Origin: Patescibacteria group bacterium AH-259-L05
GTDB taxonomy: Bacteria; Patescibacteriota; Patescibacteriia; UBA2591; UBA6264
DNA length: 63,989 bases
Direction: 5' to 3'
Assembly: GCA_027717985.1 (NCBI GenBank)
Contig: JALLOO010000002.1
Span: 71,257 to 135,245 of the forward strand
Positions 48,135-57,634 of the stretch are shown piece after piece. The position numbers and the translations under genes were made by a program. Under the pieces are notes generated by a model. That model was given only the letters and a program-made list of their open reading frames with translations, made no database searches and was not told the origin of the DNA. Positions within the stretch are counted from its first letter, which is position 1; every line of letters begins with the position of its first letter.

Positions 48135-50252
48135 ATGTCTTCGAAACAAGCAGTAAATACATGGGAAAAGCCGAAACCAAAGGTTAGGATAGGAGTTATT
48201 AGCGGACTTTTTCACGGTGATGCTGGCGAAAGACAGGGCTTATGGCATAAAGCTGCCGAGAAGTTCAAAGATAAGCAAGTTAATTTTGTTATATTGGTTG
48301 GTGGGTTAATACGAACAGGCATACAAAAAGTTGATATATTTGGAGAAAGAACATTAAATATGGCCTTAAGAGTCAGGCTCGAGCTTACAAGAGAAAGCCA
48401 TTACGCTAAAGATAAAGGTAAGTGGACCAAATATGACAGAGAAGCTGCGGAACGGGGTTTTATAGAAGATCGCGCAAAAAGATTAGCTCAGGATATCCCT
48501 CAAATAGATGGCATAAAAATATATATTGTAACAAGCCCTGCACTAGATAAAACTCTTGGAAGATTAATAGCTGAACAGCTTGCAGATCAAAGAAAAGATA
48601 TTTGGTTATGGGGTGATGGGGATCAACATTTTGATGTCAAGCAGGTAGGTTTAATTTTAGGAGTATTTGCTCCTGATAAAACAGCCCCTCCTTTCCGGAT
48701 AAAATACTATGGCGCACCTATTCAGAGAAGATTATTGGATGCTAAAAAGGGTCCGGTAGAAGGGCTTGGTGATATTAATATTGTTGGAGGCCACTCTTCA
48801 GTAGTATTTCATCCAGGCGATTCTGTTGATGATGTTCAAAAGCCATTTCTTTCAGCACCGTCGTTGTATAGTATTTCTAAAAATAGGACCGCAGAAAACC
48901 AGACAGGGGTATGTATTCTGAATTTTTATTCAAATGTTGCAAAAGAAGTTGAAGTGGTTAATTATTCTTTGAAGGACTTAGTGGCAAATGAATGGAAATT
49001 TATTAAGGCACCGAACGGAACTACCAGAGCTCAAAAGGCAGTCATTAAAACCTTAAAGGATCATGGACGAGAATTAACTATTGGTCGGCTTGAGGACTTT
49101 GCTGGATATAGCAGAGATACGTTGGTTAAAGAAATTGATGACTTAAAGAAATTTCGGCGGAGCAGTCGTTGGCCGGGTATTGCCGCGCAAAAAATAGGTG
49201 ATAATAGATATTTTTTCAATGTTGATTGGGTTCGAGAAAAGACGCGATATACTTTGCCGCCTGTTAAGAAAGCAGTTGATAGATTGATTTTATTTTCGTG
49301 TTTACATGCAGGCTGTAAACATACTGATATGCGATATTTCATAGAAGAGGTTCCTCGGTTAATGCTTGAAAATGGAGTGAAATACCTTGTGAGCGCGGGT
49401 GATTTTATAGAGGGAGAGTTTCATGGGCTTCACAAGAAGGGAGAACTGGTTGGGAGTAGATTCGGGCCGGTAAACTATACCTATCAGGAGTCGTTAGCGG
49501 CATGGTTGGTTGGAACGGCGATTGCCAAGGTTTTTGATGAATTGTTGTTTGCGCAAATTCCATCAATTAAAACCTCAAAAAGAGCGCGCGTAAATCGGAT
49601 AGATTTGGCAGAAGCGGTACAAAACGCACTGATTGATTTTCCGTATATTCCTGGTAATCATTGCAGATGGACTGAGTATGGCGGGATGGATGCCCTGGCT
49701 CGGTTTGAACCTATGCTAGAGACATTTATCATGGAACACATTGAAAAGACTTTATGGAAAGCAGGCCTATGCATTCCTGGAATTATATTAAGACAGATAG
49801 TGAGAGATAAGCTTACAAAGCTAGATCATGGCGAAGAATACAAACTACCATCTGGCCTTCCTTTTTCAATATATCATCCCAGCCTTTCAAGGACCATAAC
49901 TGCTACCATCAGAATCCAGTCAGCATTAGCAAGCGCAAAGACACTGCTGGTACTTACCGGGAACTATCATACGGGAGCTCGTGTTGAAGAATGGGACAAT
50001 AAAAATAAACAGAGAGTAGGATTGGAGGCTGGTGCTTTGAAGATAAGTAGTCGATTTGAAGACGAGCGATTAAAAACTATTGACTTTGGCGTTGCGTATT
50101 TGGAAACTACATTTGCACGAAATCAGATTGTAAAAACAGCGACAAGATTTTTTGGAGAAAAGCGTACTCAGAAAGAATTAGATAGGGATAATAATAAGAT
50201 CCTAAATCGGTTTGAAAAATGGCACTATCAGGAGAATAACAATCATAAGTAA
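48135..50252 (+). CDS. Large protein with two metallophosphoesterase-like regions and a middle helix-turn-helix-like region
   Basis: First region degenerate; second FSCLHAG...SAGDFIEGEFHG...IPGNHCRW...LTGNYHTGA; SD gaggagg. Confidence 0.65.
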   Translation: MSSKQAVNTWEKPKPKVRIGVISGLFHGDAGERQGLWHKAAEKFKDKQVNFVILVGGLIRTGIQKVDIFGERTLNMALRVRLELTRESHYAKDKGKWTKYDREAAERGFIEDRAKRLAQDIPQIDGIKIYIVTSPALDKTLGRLIAEQLADQRKDIWLWGDGDQHFDVKQVGLILGVFAPDKTAPPFRIKYYGAPIQRRLLDAKKGPVEGLGDINIVGGHSSVVFHPGDSVDDVQKPFLSAPSLYSISKNRTAENQTGVCILNFYSNVAKEVEVVNYSLKDLVANEWKFIKAPNGTTRAQKAVIKTLKDHGRELTIGRLEDFAGYSRDTLVKEIDDLKKFRRSSRWPGIAAQKIGDNRYFFNVDWVREKTRYTLPPVKKAVDRLILFSCLHAGCKHTDMRYFIEEVPRLMLENGVKYLVSAGDFIEGEFHGLHKKGELVGSRFGPVNYTYQESLAAWLVGTAIAKVFDELLFAQIPSIKTSKRARVNRIDLAEAVQNALIDFPYIPGNHCRWTEYGGMDALARFEPMLETFIMEHIEKTLWKAGLCIPGIILRQIVRDKLTKLDHGEEYKLPSGLPFSIYHPSLSRTITATIRIQSALASAKTLLVLTGNYHTGARVEEWDNKNKQRVGLEAGALKISSRFEDERLKTIDFGVAYLETTFARNQIVKTATRFFGEKRTQKELDRDNNKILNRFEKWHYQENNNHK

Positions 50253-50254
50253 TT

Positions 50255-50282
50255 CAAAAGGCCCGAATTTCGGGCCTTTTTC
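50255..50282 (+). terminator. Intrinsic terminator
   Basis: AAAAGGCCCGAATTTCGGGCCTTTTT. Confidence 0.8.
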
Positions 50283-50324
50283 ATTTACGCTGTTAAATTT
50301 ATCCTTATTTGCTAGAATAATCGT

Positions 50325-51053
50325 ATGGTCAATCTTGACATTTTGGATAAAATCAATATACTATACGAAAGTAGGGATTTTTTAATTTTAGATAAACCAT
50401 CGGGGTTGCTCATTCATCCAACAAAACATCAAAAAACAAATACCTTAGTTGGTTGGTTAGTTAAAAAATATCCTGAAATAAAAAATGTAGGGCAAAGAGA
50501 GCGTCCAGGCATTGTTCATAGATTAGATAAAGATGTTTCTGGGTTGATGGTTGTAGCACGAACGCAGAAGATGTATGATTTTTTAGTGTTTCAGTTTAAG
50601 CAGGGAAGAGTAAAAAAAGAATATATAGCTTTAGTTCATGGAAAGCCGCCTGAAATACATGGTTTTATTGAAACGCCAATTGGGAGAACAAAAAAGGGAA
50701 AACTCGTAGCAGTTATAAGCAGAAAAAAATTAAAATTTGAAAAACCAGCATTTACGGAGTATCGCGTGATTAAAAAATATAAAGACTGTTCCCTTTTACA
50801 GGTCCGACCTGTCACGGGCAGGACCCATCAAATTAGGTTGCACCTTAAAAGCGTTGGTTGTCCAATCGTTGGAGACTCCCTCTTGTCATCCCGAGCGAGC
50901 CGCAAGGTGAGCGAGGGATCTCATATACATCCAAACCGTATTTTTTTACACGCCTCGTATTTAGGGTTTTATGATCTAGGTAAGCAATGGCAAGAATTTC
51001 AAAGCGATTTACCTCAAGAATTAAAAAACTTTTTAAGTATTTTACAAAACTAG
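50325..51053 (+). CDS. RluA/RluD-family pseudouridine synthase with in-frame repeat insertion
   Basis: DKPSGLLIHPTKH, PGIVHRLDKDVSGLMVVART, RTHQIRLHLKSVGCPIVGDSL, HASYLGF. Confidence 0.9.
   Translation: MVNLDILDKINILYESRDFLILDKPSGLLIHPTKHQKTNTLVGWLVKKYPEIKNVGQRERPGIVHRLDKDVSGLMVVARTQKMYDFLVFQFKQGRVKKEYIALVHGKPPEIHGFIETPIGRTKKGKLVAVISRKKLKFEKPAFTEYRVIKKYKDCSLLQVRPVTGRTHQIRLHLKSVGCPIVGDSLLSSRASRKVSEGSHIHPNRIFLHASYLGFYDLGKQWQEFQSDLPQELKNFLSILQN
50876..50925. repeat. Repeat related to the gtcatccc family, in frame in the pseudouridine synthase gene
   Basis: ctccctcttgtcatcccgagcgagccgcaaggtgagcgagggatctc, encoding SLLSSRASRKVSEGS. Confidence 0.7.
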
Positions 51054-51055
51054 AC

Positions 51056-51646
51056 ATGGCAAAACTTTTTATTATTACGGGATTATCAGGCGCTGGAAAG
51101 GATAGTATTACTGATGGTTTGAAAGACGCAGGCCTTGATTATACACGCGTCATTACCACGACAACACGGCCTATGAGAAAAGGAGAGAAGCAGGGGACCC
51201 CCTATTATTTTGTTTCAGAAGATGATTTTAAGCACATGATATCAGAAAATAAGTTTTTTGAATGGGCAGTGGTATATACTAATTATTACGGTAATACCAA
51301 AGACGCGGTTGATAACGCATTATCCATAGGCAAGCCAGTTGTACTGCGTATTGATTGTCAGGGCGCAGAAACAATTAAGCAAAAATATCGTGGGGCAGTG
51401 GTTATCTTTATAAAAGCACCGAGTATAGAAATTTTAGAAAAACGATTACGAAAAAGAGGGCTTGATTCTGACTTTGTTATCAAACAACGGCTCAAAGAGG
51501 TAGAAAAAGAAATGAAGTCTTTAGAAAAAAGTGATTATGTAGTAGTAAATGAAGAAGATAAGTTAGACGAAGCTATTGAAGAAGTAAAAAATATTATTTT
51601 AAAAGAATCAAAATATGACAGAAGAAGAACAAAAAGACAAAAATAA
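51056..51646 (+). CDS. gmk: Guanylate kinase
   Basis: [44 protein letters not shown]. Confidence 0.92.
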   Translation: MAKLFIITGLSGAGKDSITDGLKDAGLDYTRVITTTTRPMRKGEKQGTPYYFVSEDDFKHMISENKFFEWAVVYTNYYGNTKDAVDNALSIGKPVVLRIDCQGAETIKQKYRGAVVIFIKAPSIEILEKRLRKRGLDSDFVIKQRLKEVEKEMKSLEKSDYVVVNEEDKLDEAIEEVKNIILKESKYDRRRTKRQK

Positions 51647-51992
51647 AGTTGAAGAAAAAAAACAAGAGAAAAGAGAGATCCCTGAAATTAGGTCAGGGTA
51701 TGTTGTTCGTGTTCATCAAAAAATTACCGAACTTGATGCGAAAGGAAATCCTAAGGAGCGAATTCAGGTTTTTGAAGGAATAGTGATTGCGCGTAAAGGA
51801 GGTAATACGCCTGGGGCAACTTTTACCGTTCGCAAAGTTGCTACAGGTGGCGTTGGGGTAGAAAAAATTTATCCTTTGCATTTACCCTCAATTCTAAAAG
51901 TAGAAATAGTTAAAAAATATAAAGTCAGACGTGCTAAACTATATTATCTACGCGGCAAATACAAAAAGAAATTAAAAGAGATAAAGGAATGA
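51615..51992 (+). CDS. rplS: 50S ribosomal protein L19
   Basis: [56 protein letters not shown]. Confidence 0.92.
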   Translation: MTEEEQKDKNKVEEKKQEKREIPEIRSGYVVRVHQKITELDAKGNPKERIQVFEGIVIARKGGNTPGATFTVRKVATGGVGVEKIYPLHLPSILKVEIVKKYKVRRAKLYYLRGKYKKKLKEIKE

Positions 51993-52642
51993 GAGGTAAT
52001 CAGAAACATAAGAATTATGTAGTAAAATGGACGCCAGAGTTTGCTTATGCTATTGGCTTGTTGACCACAGATGGATGTTTATCTAAAGATGGAAGACATC
52101 TTGATTTTACATCCAAGGATATGCAGTTAGTTAAAACTTTTAAGAAGTGTTTAAATTTAGATGTTAAGATAGGATATAAATCGGATGGGCACGGAAGAAT
52201 ATATCCCCGTATTCAATTTAGCAATGTTAGGCTTTACAAATACCTTCTCACAATTGGATTGACCCCAAATAAGAGTAAAACTATTGGCGAATTGAGAATT
52301 CCAGATAAGTTTTTCTTTGATTTTCTACGAGGACATTTTGACGGAGATGGCTCTTGCTACTCTTGCTGGGACAAAAGATGGCCGAACAGTTTTATGTTTA
52401 ACATCCACTTTACTTCTGCTAGTTTACCTCATCTTAAATGGTTGCATAATCGGGTCAAACAATTGACAGAAGTTAAGGGGGGCGGTATATCTAAGGCCGT
52501 GAGGTCTTGGCAATTAGGGTATGCCAAAAGAGATTCACAAATTCTTTGGAAAAAGATGTATTATAAAAAAGACGTACCATGTCTTTTGAGAAAGCATAAG
52601 AAAGTAGAGAATATTCTTAAAGTACAGGCCCAGGTGGCGTAA
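51989..52642 (+). CDS. LAGLIDADG-type homing endonuclease
   Basis: [18 protein letters not shown] and [17 protein letters not shown] motifs. Confidence 0.85.
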   Translation: MRGNQKHKNYVVKWTPEFAYAIGLLTTDGCLSKDGRHLDFTSKDMQLVKTFKKCLNLDVKIGYKSDGHGRIYPRIQFSNVRLYKYLLTIGLTPNKSKTIGELRIPDKFFFDFLRGHFDGDGSCYSCWDKRWPNSFMFNIHFTSASLPHLKWLHNRVKQLTEVKGGGISKAVRSWQLGYAKRDSQILWKKMYYKKDVPCLLRKHKKVENILKVQAQVA

Positions 52643-52711
52643 TTAGGTAAACGCGGCGGCTTGAGGAGCCGTGCTCTTCGGAGCGTGTGGGTTCGAGTCC
52701 CACTCTGGGCA
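52628..52711 (+). tRNA. tRNA-Leu(GAG)
   Basis: Anticodon stem-loop GCGGC-TTGAGGA-GCCGT; long variable arm; no encoded CCA. Confidence 0.9.
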
Positions 52712-52722
52712 CTTTTGTTTCG

Positions 52723-52797
52723 GGGCCCGTAGCTTAGAGGGAAAGCGTTAGTATGGCATACTAAAGATCGTGGGTTCGAGTCCCACCGGGTCCACCA
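52723..52797 (+). tRNA. tRNA-Ala(GGC)
   Basis: Anticodon stem-loop TTAGT-ATGGCAT-ACTAA; encoded CCA. Confidence 0.92.
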
Positions 52798-52813
52798 TTT
52801 TAAGCTAAAATTT

Positions 52814-53464
52814 ATGGAGCGAAAAGAGTTTAGCAATTCATATAGAGTAGAAACGGCGGAATCCTCTGAGAACATACGTAATCCAGAATATCTCGAATCT
52901 CAGCTTTTGAGGCGCACTACTGATCTAAAACTCGAGGAAGAAGATAAAAAGTTTATTAAAGAGGCCATAGTAGTACTGAAAAGTTCTCATGCCAAGCAAA
53001 CGCGAGACGAAGGCGATCCGTATATTGTACATCCGTTGCGCGTTGCACTTGATGCTATTGAGAGATCATAGGTAAAAGATCCAGAGGATATAGTTATCAC
53101 ATTATTGCATGATGTCATTGAGGACTCTGATATATCGTATGAAGATTTACAAGCTCGTTTTGGCAAAAGGGTTGCTGATACGGTGAGAGATTTGAGCAAA
53201 AATAAGGAACTGCCTAGAAAGGAAATGTTTGATGAGTATCACGAGCGTTTAAAGAATTTACCAAAAGATATACTAAAAATTAAATTACTTGATCGTTTGG
53301 ATAATCTTCGGTATCTTCATCTATCTCCAATAAAAGGGAAGAAAGATGCCTATATACGGAATACAGAAAAACACTATTTGCCATTGGCAAAAAAGATTGA
53401 TAAAGAGTCATATGATGAAATGGTTAAAATTATCAATAATTTAAAAGAATCTAATAATTTATAA
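52814..53464 (+). pseudogene. SpoT/RelA-type HD domain protein with in-frame TAG at 53069-53071
   Basis: ...DPYIVHPLRVALDAIERS*VKDPEDIVITLLHDVIEDSDI...LDRLDNLRYL in one frame. Confidence 0.75.
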
Positions 53465-53467
53465 AAT

Positions 53468-53764
53468 ATGGAGAGATCAATAGAAAAAGCAAAAAATATT
53501 CAAGATAAAGAGGCAGTTCTTCAGCAACTAGAAAAGCAAGAGAAAAAAGTGCTAGAAATAGCATGGCAGAGTTTTTTGAAAAGCAAGGAAATGTCTGAGG
53601 AAGAAGGCCGCTCCTTATCACCTGCAGAAAATGAAGAACTTTTTGAAGAATTTTGGAAGCTCTCGAGCACGCAAAAGATTTATAAGGAATTTAAAAGGTT
53701 TAAACAGCCCCTTGATCGTCTTATCAAAAAATTTGCGAAATCTGATCAAGAATCCGAAAGTTAA
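53468..53764 (+). CDS. Hypothetical protein
   Basis: 98-aa ORF adjacent to the HD gene. Confidence 0.5.
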   Translation: MERSIEKAKNIQDKEAVLQQLEKQEKKVLEIAWQSFLKSKEMSEEEGRSLSPAENEELFEEFWKLSSTQKIYKEFKRFKQPLDRLIKKFAKSDQESES

Positions 53765-53793
53765 CAAATAGTTTTTTGTAGTACTGCTATTAT

Positions 53794-55476
53794 ATGACAG
53801 AAGTTTTTGTTCAAAAAATTTTACAAGAGTCGCCACAGACATTTGAGGAGCTTCAGAAATTAAAGCGTCAAGTGGCAAAAGAGACGAAGACCACAATGCC
53901 CTCCCAGCGCGATTTACTCTCTAGTTATCGCGCTCTTTTGAAATCAGGCGAAATTAGGCCAAGCCGTACGCTAGAACAGATTTTAGTTTTACGGTCTGTT
54001 AGAACAATTTCTGGCGTAGCACCTATTACGGTTTTAGTAAAGCCATATCCATGTCCCGCAAAGTGTGTGTATTGTCCAACTGAGAAAAATATGCCCAAGA
54101 GCTATTTAGCAAACGAGCCTGCTGCGGCACGGGCATTACGTAACAACTTTGATCCATATCGCCAAGTCATGACCCGTCTTAGGACGTTATATGAAAATGG
54201 GCATCCGGTTGATAAGCTTGAGCTTATTGTTAAAGGAGGGACCTGGGGAAGTTATCCGTGGCCATATGATTTGTGGTTTATCACTCGGTGTTTTGAGGCC
54301 GCAAATGATTTTCCCAATGAGAATAATCATACAGAAAAAGATCCATCACTTTTAAGAGAAGGATATTTAAAAGAATTTTTACAAAAAGCAGAACAGCGCT
54401 TACTACAAACACAAGGAAAAAATGAAAAAGCGCAATGCCGTTTTATAGGTATAACACTCGAGACAAGACCGGACTGGATTGATTTAGAGAAAATACGGCG
54501 CATGCGTTTGCTCGGCACCACCCGACTTGAGATTGGGTTTCAGCACAGCGATGACAAAATCCAGAAGTTAACCTTGCGCGAGCATACATTACAAGATACC
54601 AAAGTTGCAGCGAAGCTGCTTAGAGATGCCGGGTTTAAAGTTGATTTTCACACCATGCCGCATCTTCCTGGATCTACGCCGAAAAAAGATTTTAAAATGT
54701 ATAAAACACTTTTTAAGGATTCAGGGTTGCGCCCTGATATGATTAAAATTTATCCCTGCGTGGTAATTAAGTCTGCAGAGCTGTATCAATGGTGGAAGCA
54801 GGGCAAATATATGCCGTATAAAGATAAGGATTTGGTCGAAATGTTGATCAAAGTAAAATCAGAAGTTATTCCGCCCTATGTGCGTATTTCTCGTTTAATA
54901 CGAGATTTTTCCTCAAATGATATTGTTGCAGGAAATAAAGTAACTAATCTTCGAGAGGTAATCCAGGGAAAAATGCGAAAAAGGGGCTTGCAATGCGAAT
55001 GTCTTCGTTGTCGCGAGATTGGGCATAGCGTGAAACAATCAAATAAAGATGTACAAACAGCACTGCGTAGCAAACCGCAGCTTTTTGAGTATAAATATAG
55101 CGCATCAGGCGGAAAAGAATTTTTTGTAAGCTTTGAAAGCAAAGATAAAAGTGTTGTATTTGCATTTTTACGCATGCGTTTTCCTTCAAAAGATAATAAA
55201 GAGATTATAACGTTATTCCCTGAATTACAAGGGGCTGCATTTATACGCGAGCTCCACACCTATGGGCATTTAGTATCATTAGGAAAAATTGGAGATATTT
55301 CAAGTGCGCAAGCACAGCATCAAGGATTAGGGAAAAAGCTTATGGCTCGTGCTGAAAAAATAGCAAAAAATGCAGGATATACGAAAATGGCAGTGATTTC
55401 TGGTATTGGGGTACGCGAATATTATCAGAAATTGGGCTATAAAAAACAAGGAACCTATATGGTAAAGTCTTTGTAA
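53794..55476 (+). CDS. Elp3-like radical SAM/GNAT tRNA uridine modification enzyme
   Basis: VLVKPYPCPAKCVYCPTEKNMPKSYLANEPAAARA, LELIVKGGTWGSYP; C-terminal QHQGLGKKLMARAEKIA. Confidence 0.92.
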   Translation: MTEVFVQKILQESPQTFEELQKLKRQVAKETKTTMPSQRDLLSSYRALLKSGEIRPSRTLEQILVLRSVRTISGVAPITVLVKPYPCPAKCVYCPTEKNMPKSYLANEPAAARALRNNFDPYRQVMTRLRTLYENGHPVDKLELIVKGGTWGSYPWPYDLWFITRCFEAANDFPNENNHTEKDPSLLREGYLKEFLQKAEQRLLQTQGKNEKAQCRFIGITLETRPDWIDLEKIRRMRLLGTTRLEIGFQHSDDKIQKLTLREHTLQDTKVAAKLLRDAGFKVDFHTMPHLPGSTPKKDFKMYKTLFKDSGLRPDMIKIYPCVVIKSAELYQWWKQGKYMPYKDKDLVEMLIKVKSEVIPPYVRISRLIRDFSSNDIVAGNKVTNLREVIQGKMRKRGLQCECLRCREIGHSVKQSNKDVQTALRSKPQLFEYKYSASGGKEFFVSFESKDKSVVFAFLRMRFPSKDNKEIITLFPELQGAAFIRELHTYGHLVSLGKIGDISSAQAQHQGLGKKLMARAEKIAKNAGYTKMAVISGIGVREYYQKLGYKKQGTYMVKSL

Positions 55477-55568
55477 AAAAGCATTCGCTCTTGACATTTT
55501 GTAAAAAAATATGCTAAACTGAGAATATATAATTGTAGTTCATTAACATTAAAGGAGGATAACGGAAA

Positions 55569-57587
55569 ATGTCACATTTTCACGGTTTCACAAAAGAAGA
55601 ACTCCTCACTATTTACCGGAACATGGTACTCACCCGTAAACTTGACGAAAAGATGCTTATATTGCTACGGCAAGGGAAGGGATTTTTCCATATTGGGGCG
55701 GGGGGCCATGAAGCGGCTCAATTGGCTGCAGCTCGTGTTATGCGCCCAGGAGAGGACTGGTTTTATCCCTACTACCGTGATTTGCCCTTCTGTCTTGGGA
55801 TTGGCATGACCGCCCGTGAGGTGCTGTTGTGCTTTCTTTCCCGGGATGAGGATCCCAATTCGGGTGGCCGCCAGATGCCCACCCATTACAGTCACAAGAA
55901 GCTTCGGGTTGTGTCGCAATCCAGTCCTACCGGGACCCAATTCCTTCAGGCTGTGGGATGCGGGATGGCTGTGGCGAAAGAAGGGAAAAAGGAAGTGGTA
56001 TACGTTTCCGCCGGCGAGGGTACAACCAGCCAAGGGGACTTCCACGAAGCCCTGAACTGGTCCAGCAAAGATAAACTTCCTATCATATTCCACATTGAGG
56101 ACAATAAGTACGCTATTTCGGTCCATATCAGTGAGCAAACGTCTGGCGCATCTGTATATCATATGGTGGCAGGATATAAGAATCTTGCTCGGTTCCAGGT
56201 GGATGGTACCGACTTTTTTGAGTCTTATTTAACGTTTCAGAAAGCGGTGGATCGGGCACGTAAGGGAAAGGGGCCCAGCGTCATTGTGTCAGACGTAGTC
56301 CGCCTTTTTCCCCATTCTTCCTCCGATGATCATCGAAAGTACAGGAAAGAAGAAGAGATTGAGGCGGACCAGAAGCGAGATCCGATTAAGTGTTTTTCAG
56401 ACTATTGTGTCGAAGGTGACGTGATTTCACATGAGGAGTTTCAAGATATTGATAAGGAAGTTGAAGAACAGGTTAGGGCGGATGCCGACTGGGCTGAATC
56501 GCGACCACTTCCAGATCCGGAATCAGCCACAAGATTTGTCTATAGCCAGGACAGCTGCCCCTTGCTTTCGGCGGAACCTGAACCAAACTATATATCCGAT
56601 AAAATCGTGATGGTGGATGCCATTAATCATGCCCTTCGAGAGGAAATGTCAAGGAATGATAAGATGGTAGTATATGGACAGGATGTGGCGGATATGAAAG
56701 GTGGTGTATTTACGGCCACAAAAGGGTTAACGATCGAATTCGGACATGATAGGGTTTTTAATTCACCTTTGGCAGAATCATCCATTATCGGAACCGCGGC
56801 AGGGATGGCAGTGGCAGAATGGAAACCGGTTGTGGAAATCCAGTTCGGTGATTATATTTGGACGGCCATGATGCAGATTCGCAATGAAGTAGCCCCGATG
56901 CGATATCGGTCAAGAAATGACTGGTCCTGCCCCATCGTGATTCGAGTCCCGGTGGGAGGATATATTCATGGAGGACTATGTCATAGCCAATCTATTGACG
57001 GATATTTTCTGCACCTACCCGGAATCCGCATTGCCTACCCCTCCAATGCAGAGGATGCCAAAGGTCTTCTTAAGACCGCCTGTCGAATAGATGATCCCGT
57101 CATGTTTATGGAGCATAAGGCACTATACCGATTAGCCCAGGCAGCGACACCGGAGCCGGATGAGAACTACCTTCTCCCTTTTGGCAAAGCAAAAATCATT
57201 CAGGAAGGTTCCGACCTTTCGATCATTACGTATGGCATGATGGTATATAAGTCTCTTGAAGCATCAAAGAAACTCCACGAATCTACTGGCGCATCCATAG
57301 AAATCATTGATCTGCGCACATTAAACCCTATGGATCTTGATACCATAGAACGTTCGCTCAAAAAGACGAATAAAGTTCTCGTTGTCTATGAGGATAATAT
57401 TACCAACGGTCCTGGCGCGGAGATTTCTGCCATTATTGGAGAGCGGTTTTTTGAGTTTTTGGATGGACCGGTGATACGGGTTGCTGCAAAAGATAGTCCT
57501 GTTCCCTTCAGTTCTGTACTGGAGGATCGGGTTCTGCCGCAAACAGAGGACATTGTCACATCCGCTAGACAGTTACTGGAATACTAA
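55569..57587 (+). CDS. Fused alpha/beta E1 component of a 2-oxoacid dehydrogenase
   Basis: GHEAAQLAAARVM, GEGTTSQGDFHEALNW, EDNKYAIS; then NHALREEMSRNDKMVVYGQDVADMKGG, FNSPLAESSIIGTAAG; SD aaaggagg. Confidence 0.92.
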   Translation: MSHFHGFTKEELLTIYRNMVLTRKLDEKMLILLRQGKGFFHIGAGGHEAAQLAAARVMRPGEDWFYPYYRDLPFCLGIGMTAREVLLCFLSRDEDPNSGGRQMPTHYSHKKLRVVSQSSPTGTQFLQAVGCGMAVAKEGKKEVVYVSAGEGTTSQGDFHEALNWSSKDKLPIIFHIEDNKYAISVHISEQTSGASVYHMVAGYKNLARFQVDGTDFFESYLTFQKAVDRARKGKGPSVIVSDVVRLFPHSSSDDHRKYRKEEEIEADQKRDPIKCFSDYCVEGDVISHEEFQDIDKEVEEQVRADADWAESRPLPDPESATRFVYSQDSCPLLSAEPEPNYISDKIVMVDAINHALREEMSRNDKMVVYGQDVADMKGGVFTATKGLTIEFGHDRVFNSPLAESSIIGTAAGMAVAEWKPVVEIQFGDYIWTAMMQIRNEVAPMRYRSRNDWSCPIVIRVPVGGYIHGGLCHSQSIDGYFLHLPGIRIAYPSNAEDAKGLLKTACRIDDPVMFMEHKALYRLAQAATPEPDENYLLPFGKAKIIQEGSDLSIITYGMMVYKSLEASKKLHESTGASIEIIDLRTLNPMDLDTIERSLKKTNKVLVVYEDNITNGPGAEISAIIGERFFEFLDGPVIRVAAKDSPVPFSSVLEDRVLPQTEDIVTSARQLLEY

Positions 57588-57597
57588 ATTCAGAGAT

Positions 57598-57632
57598 AAA
57601 AAAATTCCCGCTGCAATGAGTCGGGAATTTTT
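57598..57632. terminator. Bidirectional terminator
   Basis: AAAAAAATTCCCGCTGCAATGAGTCGGGAATTTTT. Confidence 0.75.
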
Positions 57633-57634
57633 AA

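Noticed and set aside
52561-52875. ORF with WTRWDSNPRSLVCHTNAFPLSYGP
   Set aside because: Spurious antisense translation across tRNA-Leu and tRNA-Ala.
53069-53071. Genome-wide recoding of TAG
   Set aside because: Other well-supported genes, such as the Hsp20 gene ending at 33826, terminate with TAG, and TGA also acts as a stop (rplS).
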